Assembly (NCBI GenBank): GCA_023133515.1
Contig: JAGLWI010000003.1
Span: 76,265-140,264, forward strand
Source: Candidatus Babeliales bacterium
GTDB lineage: Bacteria; Babelota; Babeliae; Babelales; UASB340
Direction: 5' to 3'
DNA length: 64,000 nt
The notes beneath the pieces were generated by a model. It was not told where the DNA came from. It was given only the letters and a program-made list of their open reading frames with translations, and did no database searches. Position numbers and translations under genes: made by a program. Shown piece after piece: positions 38,979-46,989 of this stretch (its first letter is position 1; each line of letters starts with the position of its first letter).

Positions 38979-40091
38979 TTATATTATTTGATCAGTAAAT
39001 ATTCCTTTTTTTTCAAAAGCGATTGCTTTTGCTTTTGCTTTAAGTAAAGATTCTATCAAAGTTTCTTTTTTAGTTTTTATTTCATCATCTTGTTCAGACA
39101 TTTCTAAGAAAAATACAACTTTGCTTGCAATATCATATTCTATTTCTTCGTAAAAAGAGACTGGAAGATATGAGCCTGCAAGATTCAAAAAGAAGCAGAA
39201 ACGGTGAGTTAATGACCAAAGAAGGTCGTCTAGGTCATCCATATGATCTAGAATAGAATTTATACCCAATAGTTTTAGTCCATTTGACATAGTTAGCACG
39301 GATTCCCATATTCCCTCATAGTGTGCCTGGTTCCAGATTACTTTACTTAGAGAAATTTCTAAAAACCTGATTATGATTTGTCGTAATCTTTCGAGCATTT
39401 CTTTTTGCTCTAATGTTTTTTGGGCGGAATCCAATTCTTTTTTTGCAATTTTGGCTACCTGTTCAGAAAGTTGAGAAAGAAAGATGTTTGGTTCTTCTTG
39501 GAATTGTGGCATATTTTGAGTGAATTGATAGAGTAAAATATTTTCTGTCTGATTTGCCAGTGTATTTAAAGTTGGTACTTCACATTCTGGACAGTTGAAA
39601 AATTTTTCAAGAAGGGTTGGCATTGGTTGTAATATTTGAAGAAGAACAGTATCGTCAATTAGTTCGCAAGATTTTATTTTATTATAGAATAATCTTATGC
39701 AGGTATACAAAGATTCAATTTCCAAATTAAACTCGTTGCCCAATTCTAAAAAGTTGACAATATGCGATCCATCTTGAGATAAAAAGTTTGCATAATATTT
39801 ATGATTGTACATCTCTTTTATATAGTGAGTTAGAGATTGATTAAATATTGATGTTTTTGATTTGATTTTCATTGGTGTTTTTTCCCCTTCTATTGATGGG
39901 AAAGTGGAATGGAGATTTGAAAAGTAGTGTTTTATGTTGTAGATGCTAAATTGTAGTGGGCTTATTTTTTCATAATCTAAATGGGGACTAATTTCTTTTT
40001 GTGAATTTTTATGATATTCTTCCATTGAATAAATAGAAAAAGTTGTTGTGCATATTGTGAGTAGTGTAATAAATAAATTTTTTCTTTTCAT
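38979..40091 (-). CDS. Secreted helical hypothetical protein
   Basis: Signal peptide MKRKNLFITLLTICTTTFSIYS; no recognised domain. Confidence 0.55.
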   Translation of the reverse strand: MKRKNLFITLLTICTTTFSIYSMEEYHKNSQKEISPHLDYEKISPLQFSIYNIKHYFSNLHSTFPSIEGEKTPMKIKSKTSIFNQSLTHYIKEMYNHKYYANFLSQDGSHIVNFLELGNEFNLEIESLYTCIRLFYNKIKSCELIDDTVLLQILQPMPTLLEKFFNCPECEVPTLNTLANQTENILLYQFTQNMPQFQEEPNIFLSQLSEQVAKIAKKELDSAQKTLEQKEMLERLRQIIIRFLEISLSKVIWNQAHYEGIWESVLTMSNGLKLLGINSILDHMDDLDDLLWSLTHRFCFFLNLAGSYLPVSFYEEIEYDIASKVVFFLEMSEQDDEIKTKKETLIESLLKAKAKAIAFEKKGIFTDQII

Positions 40092-40215
40092 AACTAGCTC
40101 CTTTTTGATAAATTATTGAAGGGCTTTTTATAATTTTTTAAGATAACTAAAAAAGCATAGCACTCAATATTATTTTTTTACAAGTAAAAAATTAATAAAT
40201 TTTTGGAGATAAGTT

Positions 40216-41424
40216 ATGCCTCTTTTTCAATATGATTCTTATACGCGTCGAGGAAAAAGGGTAAAAGGAACTATTGATGCAGTTTCCGCGGTGGCTGCAA
40301 AAGAGATTTTAAAAGGCCAGGGTCTCATGCCAGTTTCAATTGTTCATATTGGGGTTGAAAAGAAAAAGTCTTGGTATTTAATGCTTTTTGAAAGAAAAGT
40401 TGATGTAAAAATTAAGATTATTTTTACAAAACAACTTTCTGTTTTATTAAGATCTGGAGTTCCGTTGCTAGAGGCATTAGAACTTTTAATAGAGCAGTTT
40501 GAAAAAAGATTTAAACGGATTTTGATTGATGTCAGAGATGGTGTAAAGGGAGGTGAATCTTTTGCGTCTCAATTAAATAAATATCCTAGAGTTTTTTCAA
40601 ATGTTTATGTTCAATTAGTAAAAGCTGGTGAAGCTACAGGTAAGTTGCATTCGATTTTGGAACGCTTGATAGGATATTTGGAAAAAGAGGAAAAAACGAG
40701 ACGCAGAGTAAGAAAGGCTATGGCATATCCTATTTTTATGATCACTTTTTCTCTGGTTGTTGTTATAGCACTTTTGACATTTCTTGTTCCAAGAGTAACT
40801 GAGATGTTTGTAAAAATGGGAAGAGAGCTTCCTGGGCCGACTAGATTTTTAAAAAATATTTCAGATTTTGTTTTAAATAATTATGTGATTTTATATGTGA
40901 TATTAGCAGCTGTTGTTGCCGCTTTTTCTTATTGGAGAGCAACCAAGAGTGGGAGATATAAATTGGATGAAATTTTTTTGAAGCTACCTCTAATCTCATA
41001 TTTTTCTAGAACAAAGGCTGTAGTTCAGTTTAGCAAAACTTTGGGTCTGCTTTTGGAAAGTGGTGTAAATCTTTCCGAAGCACTTGAGATTGTATGCAAC
41101 ATTGTTGAAAATCAGGTACTAGTAAAAAAACTTAGAGAAGCAAAGACAAAAATTATCAAAGAGGGAAAACTTGCGATGTATTTAAAAGAAACGGGGATAT
41201 TTCCAAACATTGCAATTTATATGATACGAACAGGTGAGGAATCTGGAAATCTTGATCAAATGCTTTTGACAGTTGGCAATGATTATGATGTTCAACTTGC
41301 TGATATTACCGATTCTTTGGTGTCAAAAATAGGACCTGTAATGACAATTATTGTTGGAATAATAATTGTCTTTATTGTTATCAGTGTTTTGTTACCTTTT
41401 ATTGAATTTGAGTTACCATTTTAG
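40216..41424 (+). CDS. gspF: Type II secretion / type IV pilus inner-membrane platform protein GspF
   Basis: FTKQLSVLLRSGVPLLEALELLIEQ, YPRVFSNVYVQLVKAGEATGKL, MIRTGEESGNLDQML. Confidence 0.95.
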   Translation: MPLFQYDSYTRRGKRVKGTIDAVSAVAAKEILKGQGLMPVSIVHIGVEKKKSWYLMLFERKVDVKIKIIFTKQLSVLLRSGVPLLEALELLIEQFEKRFKRILIDVRDGVKGGESFASQLNKYPRVFSNVYVQLVKAGEATGKLHSILERLIGYLEKEEKTRRRVRKAMAYPIFMITFSLVVVIALLTFLVPRVTEMFVKMGRELPGPTRFLKNISDFVLNNYVILYVILAAVVAAFSYWRATKSGRYKLDEIFLKLPLISYFSRTKAVVQFSKTLGLLLESGVNLSEALEIVCNIVENQVLVKKLREAKTKIIKEGKLAMYLKETGIFPNIAIYMIRTGEESGNLDQMLLTVGNDYDVQLADITDSLVSKIGPVMTIIVGIIIVFIVISVLLPFIEFELPF

Positions 41425-41449
41425 GTGATTTAATTGAAAGGATTTTTTT

Positions 41450-41890
41450 ATGATCATAAGAAAAAGTTCGGCATTTACTATGATGGAGATTATTGTTGTC
41501 ATAGGAATTATTGCATTTCTTTTTTATTTTCTTGTTATGCCTATTATGAGACGTTTTTTAAGAACCGATGTTACTCTTACAAAGCTTAAGATTGCAAAGG
41601 TTAAAGAAGCGATGGTTGAATATAAATTAGATGTTGGAAGATTTCCTCATCAAAAAGAGGGTTTAAGATCATTGTTGAGACAGCCAGAAGGGATAAAGGA
41701 TGGAAAATGGAGAGGACCATATCTTGATGATGATGAAGATGTTCTTGATAAATGGGGTAATGAATTTGAATACAACAAGCCTCCCGTAAGGTATAAAGAA
41801 GGATATAAATATTTTGAAATTATTTCTTTTGGTGCTGATGGAAAAGAAGGAGGCACAGGAGATGATGCGGAGATACATGTAGGGGCTTGA
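41450..41890 (+). CDS. gspG: Major pseudopilin GspG
   Basis: AFTMMEIIVVIGIIAFL prepilin N-terminus; KWRGPYLDDDEDVLDKWGNEFEY...FGADGKEGGTGDDAEI. Confidence 0.95.
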   Translation: MIIRKSSAFTMMEIIVVIGIIAFLFYFLVMPIMRRFLRTDVTLTKLKIAKVKEAMVEYKLDVGRFPHQKEGLRSLLRQPEGIKDGKWRGPYLDDDEDVLDKWGNEFEYNKPPVRYKEGYKYFEIISFGADGKEGGTGDDAEIHVGA

Positions 41891-41891
41891 T

Positions 41892-42473
41892 GTGCAATTG
41901 TCCTCATCTCGGTCTTTTACTTTACTAGAGATTCTTCTGGTTTTAGCTATCATAGTAAGTATGTCTGCGCTAATAACTCCATGGATGTTTAGAAAAAAAC
42001 CTGAAGTTGAATGGCGTGCAGTTTTGGATGAATTGAATAATTTGATATCATTTGCACGACAAGAATCAATCGCAACTAGAAAAACTTATAGGCTTGTTTT
42101 CAAGTTAAGCAGAGTAGGTCAAGATTTTATTGAAGTTGAACGTGAAGAGCGAGATGCAGAAAAACCTGAAAAAAAAATTTATAAACGAGTACATTCTGAG
42201 TATCTTACTACAAAATATATTTTTCCTTCACAAATAAAGATGGTGGCGTTTTATCAAAAAAGCAGAGAGAATCTTTTTGAAAAAAATAAAGGAAGTGCTT
42301 ATTGTCATATTATTTCAAATGGTTTAGTTCAGGATTGTATTATTCATATGACACGCAAAATTGATAAAGTTGAAGAAAAAGGGACGTTTAAGATACGTCC
42401 CTTTTTGGGAACTTTTGAATATTATAATGGATTTCTAAGTTATCGTGATTTTGAGGAGATGGAGGGTGAATAA
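41892..42473 (+). CDS. gspH: Pseudopilin GspH-like
   Basis: SFTLLEILLVLAIIVSMSALITP; position in operon. Confidence 0.75.
   Translation: MQLSSSRSFTLLEILLVLAIIVSMSALITPWMFRKKPEVEWRAVLDELNNLISFARQESIATRKTYRLVFKLSRVGQDFIEVEREERDAEKPEKKIYKRVHSEYLTTKYIFPSQIKMVAFYQKSRENLFEKNKGSAYCHIISNGLVQDCIIHMTRKIDKVEEKGTFKIRPFLGTFEYYNGFLSYRDFEEMEGE
42376..42406 (+). terminator. Terminator-like hairpin inside gspH
   Basis: AAAAAGGGACGT (42376-42387) / ACGTCCCTTTTT (42395-42406), 12-bp perfect stem, 7-nt loop. Confidence 0.4.
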
Positions 42474-42879
42474 TCGTTTTGCATTCACACTTCTAGAAGT
42501 TATTTTAGCTATTTCAATTCTAGTTGTTGCAGTTACAATATTATCTAGTATTCAATTTAAAGCACTGATTAGGGTTTTGGAAGGGCGTGAGAAAATAGAA
42601 AGAATTTTTTTGATTAAAGATGATTTTTATGATGCATATTTGAAAATTCCGATTGATAAAAAATATTTTTTTAGATTAAAAAATAGACCCATTGTAAATC
42701 GTATAGAAGAGCCTGAAGTAAAAATTTCATCTCAAGTTTTAAATATTGCAAAAAGATCTGAATTAAAGAATTTTGCAGATACCATTAAAATTTTGAATGC
42801 TCATGGTGAATGGATGAGTGGTCCACAGACAAGAAAATTAAATTTTATGGGTTTTGTTTTGGATTTTGAAGAGGAATGA
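42466..42879 (+). CDS. gspI: Minor pseudopilin GspI-like
   Basis: AFTLLEVILAISILVVAVTIL; GTG start at 42466 behind ggagg preferred over the tracked 42445. Confidence 0.75.
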   Translation: MNNRFAFTLLEVILAISILVVAVTILSSIQFKALIRVLEGREKIERIFLIKDDFYDAYLKIPIDKKYFFRLKNRPIVNRIEEPEVKISSQVLNIAKRSELKNFADTIKILNAHGEWMSGPQTRKLNFMGFVLDFEEE

Positions 42880-42888
42880 AAAATAAAA

Positions 42889-43779
42889 ATGAGAAAAGAA
42901 AAAGCATTTACTCTTCTTGAGGTTTTAATCGCAATTTCCATTTCCACTTTTATAATTTTTGCTATGACACAGGTTTATCGAAATGTTGTTCGTTACATTT
43001 CAAAAAATAGAGAGTTAATGTCATTAAACAGAAAAGTATGTTTGCTTGTTGATCAGATGGAAAAAGATTTAACTTGTGCTTTCATTCCTAAATTATCGAA
43101 AAATGGGCCTGTAAAAAAAAATCAAAAATCAGGCAAAGAGGTAGTTAAAAAAGAGAAGAAAAAAAAGGAAAAGATTAGTTTTTTTAAAGTTGAAATTTAT
43201 GAAGATGAAACGCGTCGAGTTAAAGGAAAAAGATGGGAGCTTTTTAAAAATATAAATTTTATTACAACTAATCCTCTACTAGTATTTGAACAGAATTGTC
43301 AACGTTTTATTCGAGTTTCTTATAAACTTATAAAGGATAAAGAAACAAGTACACGAGAGAAGGTAAGCTATAATCTTTTTAGAAAAGAAACTTTAAATCT
43401 TGAAAATGAAGAGTTTTTAGTTTTTGAAGAAGGGGTTAAAAAAGAAAAAGAGGACTTGATTCACACTTACCTTGTTGCAAAAAATATCAAGGATTTTTAT
43501 TTGCAATGTGTTGAATTGAAAATAAAATCGGATGAGAGTCAATCTGAGAAAGTTGAATATGAGCAAGTAAGAACTTTTGTTTGGAAGGATGAGGAAGAAA
43601 AAGAAAGTAGTAAAAAAGAAAAAGAGAAAAAAAGGAAAAGTTGTATTGTTCCACAAAAAGTTGAAATAGTAGTTAATTTTTGGGATGAAGAATTACGTTA
43701 TGAGCATTCTTTTGAATGTAGTATTCCTATTTTTTCTTATCTTGTTGAGAAAAATGTTGCAGAAAGTAAAAAGAAATGA
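42889..43779 (+). CDS. gspJ: Minor pseudopilin GspJ-like with Lys/Glu-rich insertions
   Basis: AFTLLEVLIAISISTFIIFAMTQVYRNV; operon position. Confidence 0.75.
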   Translation: MRKEKAFTLLEVLIAISISTFIIFAMTQVYRNVVRYISKNRELMSLNRKVCLLVDQMEKDLTCAFIPKLSKNGPVKKNQKSGKEVVKKEKKKKEKISFFKVEIYEDETRRVKGKRWELFKNINFITTNPLLVFEQNCQRFIRVSYKLIKDKETSTREKVSYNLFRKETLNLENEEFLVFEEGVKKEKEDLIHTYLVAKNIKDFYLQCVELKIKSDESQSEKVEYEQVRTFVWKDEEEKESSKKEKEKKRKSCIVPQKVEIVVNFWDEELRYEHSFECSIPIFSYLVEKNVAESKKK

Positions 43780-44888
43780 AGAGTCATATGTTAAAAAATA
43801 AAAATTCTTCTATTCTTCTATATACTCTTTTAATACTTTCAATAATAACGTTGTTAACGCAGCAATTAATTCGTAATGCGTGGGTTGGAATTTTTTTTAA
43901 TAGTAATACGATTGCAAAAGAACAAGCACGTGTTTTGGCTATTAGTGGTGTGAATTTGGCAATATCACAACTTACATTGATACAACCTTCAAAAGAAAAA
44001 ACTAAAGAAGTAAAACAAAAGGAAGTAGAAAAAAAGGCTTTAAAAGATTTTTTATTTTGTGTGTTGCCTAATATTAATAGATGGCAGATTTTTAATCTTA
44101 AAGAAAAGTATGATGGAATTGATGGGCAGATCAAGTTTTGTATATGTTGTGAAAATGGCAAAATTAATATTAATCAGGCATTTGATTTTAAAAAAGGTGA
44201 GTTTAAAAATGAGTACAAGATTCTTTTAGGTGGTCTTTATTTGAAGGGAAGATTTAAGGAAGGTGAAATTTTAAAAAGGCTTACTGAATTTTTAAAAGAT
44301 AGAAAAAGAAAATTAGATGATATTTCTCAATTAGTAAACATAAAAGGTTTAGAGGAATTAGATCTTTTTTATCGTCCTCCTAAATTGCCATTACAAGTTA
44401 GAGGATCAAAGTCTAATACTAGAATTGCTCTTCAAGATCTTTTTACAACTTGGAGTGAAAAATCTGAATTGGAGTTATTATTTTTGTCTGATTCAACATT
44501 AGCTGTTTTTGGTCAACAACGTCCTATGGCAAATGATTCAAAAAGATTTAAAGATAAATTTTCACAACTGATAAAAGTATATGAAAAAAATTGGGGTTCA
44601 AATTGGAAAAAGAATTGGAAATTTTTGTTACCAATTTATGGACCAAGATCAAAGAAAATTGATAGACTTGGAAAAATTTTATCAAAAGAATTTGGGCCAA
44701 ACGTCTATTCTGTGTTATCTTGTGGAGTAGTAAATGGCGTAGAGCAACTTTTGTTGACTGTTATAAAAGAGGTGGAGGTTAAAAGTGATGTTGATAACAG
44801 TAAGAAAAAAACTAAAGCTATTGATAAAAAAAAGGAAAAAGTAAAAATAAGAAAAATTTTCAAAATTTTAAGGATGTATTGGATATAA
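43776..44888 (+). CDS. gspK: Minor pseudopilin GspK-like
   Basis: SILLYTLLILSIITLLTQQ; ENGKININQAF; overlaps gspJ by 4 bp. Confidence 0.75.
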   Translation: MKSHMLKNKNSSILLYTLLILSIITLLTQQLIRNAWVGIFFNSNTIAKEQARVLAISGVNLAISQLTLIQPSKEKTKEVKQKEVEKKALKDFLFCVLPNINRWQIFNLKEKYDGIDGQIKFCICCENGKININQAFDFKKGEFKNEYKILLGGLYLKGRFKEGEILKRLTEFLKDRKRKLDDISQLVNIKGLEELDLFYRPPKLPLQVRGSKSNTRIALQDLFTTWSEKSELELLFLSDSTLAVFGQQRPMANDSKRFKDKFSQLIKVYEKNWGSNWKKNWKFLLPIYGPRSKKIDRLGKILSKEFGPNVYSVLSCGVVNGVEQLLLTVIKEVEVKSDVDNSKKKTKAIDKKKEKVKIRKIFKILRMYWI

Positions 44889-44915
44889 GTTCTTATAAAT
44901 ATATAGGGTGTTGAT

Positions 44916-46526
44916 GTGAGAACAGAAACACGTGTTGGAATATTTATTATTGTTGCTGTTGGGATATTTATTTATTTGAGTATCAATATTGGGGAGCTTC
45001 GTTTGGATACTGCTCAATATAATGTTTACAAAACATATTTTGATGATGCTGCTGGCCTTGATGCCAAGGCTGTTGTAAAAATTGCTGGTGTTGATGTTGG
45101 TTGGGTATCTGACATTACGCTTTTGGAAGATGGTAAGGCTGAAGTTATCATGCGTGTTAGCAAGACTGTTAAACTTGCAAAAAACGCTTATGCGGTAATT
45201 TCTCAAGAAGGCTTAATTGGTACAAAGACAATGGATATTGAGCCTGGAGATCCTTCAACTGGAATTCTTCTTCCTGGAAGTATTCTTTCTGTACCTGGAA
45301 AGTCTCCAACTACAGTTAGTGATCTTCTTGATCAATTCAAAGACATAGCTTCAAGTGTTCAAGATCTTGCTGATTCACTTAAAAATGTTTTTGCAACACG
45401 AGAAGGTGAGACTAATATGAAACAAGCGTTAAACAGTATTGCAACAGCTTCAGATAGAATGGCAGATTTTTCTATACTTTTACATAAAACTATGGAAAAG
45501 AATGAAGAAAATATTAATGAAACAATTGTGGATTTTAAAGAAACTGCTCATCATTTAGGAATTGCGGTTCCATCAATCAAAAAAGATTTTAACAAATTGA
45601 CGTTGTCTTTTGCTGATAAAACACTTCCAAAATTTGCTGATGCTAGTAAAAGTGCAAGTTCTGCATTTTCTACTATTGATGATACAGCAGTCCAGGCACG
45701 AGAGACTTTTAGAGAGGCAGAGCAAGTTGTAGAGAAGATTAATACAGGAAAAGGAACTATCGGTAGATTGATAAATGAAGATGAAACATATGAAGATCTC
45801 AAAAAGACTATTCGTGGTTTAAAAGATTATATCAGTAAGGCTCAATCTTTAGTTATTGATGTTGATATGCACTCAGAAACTCTTCTTGCTCGTGATTGGA
45901 ATTCTAAAGGTTATATGGAAATAAGAATTCGTCCTTATCAAGATTATTTTTATAAGATTCAGCTTGTTGGTGATGAAAGAGGGACTGTTCATCGTGAAGA
46001 AGAACATAGGAAATGGTTTGATGAAGACGGACATAAACTTGATATAGACCAATTGGTTTATGGTGATGATGCAGCAGATATTGTGAGTGCACAGAAAGCT
46101 CATGATAGATTAGAGTTTGCATCGAAAATTGAAAGAAAGGTTAATAAGAAAGATCAAATTCTTTTTGGGTTTCAGTTTGGAAAACGGTTTGATCGTCTTG
46201 CATTAAGAATTGGAATGTTTGAGAATAGTTTTGGTGTTGGTGTTGATTATTACGTTCCAATGCAAACTAATAAGATTCATTGGGTTACATCTTTAGAAGC
46301 CTTTGATTTTAAGGGAAAAAATAAGATGGTTGCAGGTAGACCACATATAAAATGGTTAAATAAAATATTTTTCATGAAACATATTTATACTGCTTTTGGA
46401 TTTTCAGACATGGTTGGCAAGCATACATCGGGACCATTTTGGGGAACAGGAATTCGGTTTGGAGACGATGATCTAAAATATCTTTTTTCAATGCTTCCTG
46501 TTGGTAAAATGTCAGGTGGAAAATAG
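44916..46526 (+). CDS. MCE/MlaD-family protein with long C-terminal domain
   Basis: ETRVGIFIIVAVGIFIYLSINIG...YKTYFDDAAGLDAKAVVKIAGVDVGWVSDI...AVISQEGLIGTKTMDIEPG. Confidence 0.88.
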   Translation: MRTETRVGIFIIVAVGIFIYLSINIGELRLDTAQYNVYKTYFDDAAGLDAKAVVKIAGVDVGWVSDITLLEDGKAEVIMRVSKTVKLAKNAYAVISQEGLIGTKTMDIEPGDPSTGILLPGSILSVPGKSPTTVSDLLDQFKDIASSVQDLADSLKNVFATREGETNMKQALNSIATASDRMADFSILLHKTMEKNEENINETIVDFKETAHHLGIAVPSIKKDFNKLTLSFADKTLPKFADASKSASSAFSTIDDTAVQARETFREAEQVVEKINTGKGTIGRLINEDETYEDLKKTIRGLKDYISKAQSLVIDVDMHSETLLARDWNSKGYMEIRIRPYQDYFYKIQLVGDERGTVHREEEHRKWFDEDGHKLDIDQLVYGDDAADIVSAQKAHDRLEFASKIERKVNKKDQILFGFQFGKRFDRLALRIGMFENSFGVGVDYYVPMQTNKIHWVTSLEAFDFKGKNKMVAGRPHIKWLNKIFFMKHIYTAFGFSDMVGKHTSGPFWGTGIRFGDDDLKYLFSMLPVGKMSGGK

Positions 46527-46533
46527 TTTTAGA

Positions 46534-46986
46534 TTAATCATTTAGAACTTTTAATAATTTTTTCTCTATCTCTATCATTTTCTTATACATAATATTAGTT
46601 TTATGGGTATATCCTAAAAGATGTGCAATGCCATGGGCTAGAAGTTTTTTGATTTGAGAATAGAAAGTGGTTTTTGATTTAGCCATATTTTTTTTGACAT
46701 ATTCTAATGAAATGATTATGTCTCCAAGATTTTTGTCTTCAGGCGATATAACTTTTATTTTTTGTCCTGGTTTTAGATTTGTATGATATGGAAAAGAAAG
46801 AATGTCTGTGGATTTATTTATTTTTCTGTATTTTTTGTTGTATTTGCAAATTGTTTGATTTGTTGTGAACCAAATTCCGATATCGAAGTTTTGATAACTT
46901 AAAGAACGTAGCATTTTTAAAATATCTTTCTTTATTTTTTTTTCATCGATTTTAATTTTTCTTTGAGTGTTTTTTATAAGAATCAT
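46534..46986 (-). CDS. ybeY: Endoribonuclease YbeY
   Basis: STDILSFPYH...GDIIISLEYVKK...LLAHGIAHLLGYTH zinc-binding motif. Confidence 0.93.
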   Translation of the reverse strand: MILIKNTQRKIKIDEKKIKKDILKMLRSLSYQNFDIGIWFTTNQTICKYNKKYRKINKSTDILSFPYHTNLKPGQKIKVISPEDKNLGDIIISLEYVKKNMAKSKTTFYSQIKKLLAHGIAHLLGYTHKTNIMYKKMIEIEKKLLKVLND

Positions 46987-46989
46987 AGT

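Noticed and set aside
43417-43656. 79-aa Phe-rich minus ORF
   Set aside because: Complement of a Lys/Glu-rich stretch of gspJ; compositional artefact.
44868-45206. 112-aa minus ORF
   Set aside because: Antisense to the MCE gene; no supporting signals.
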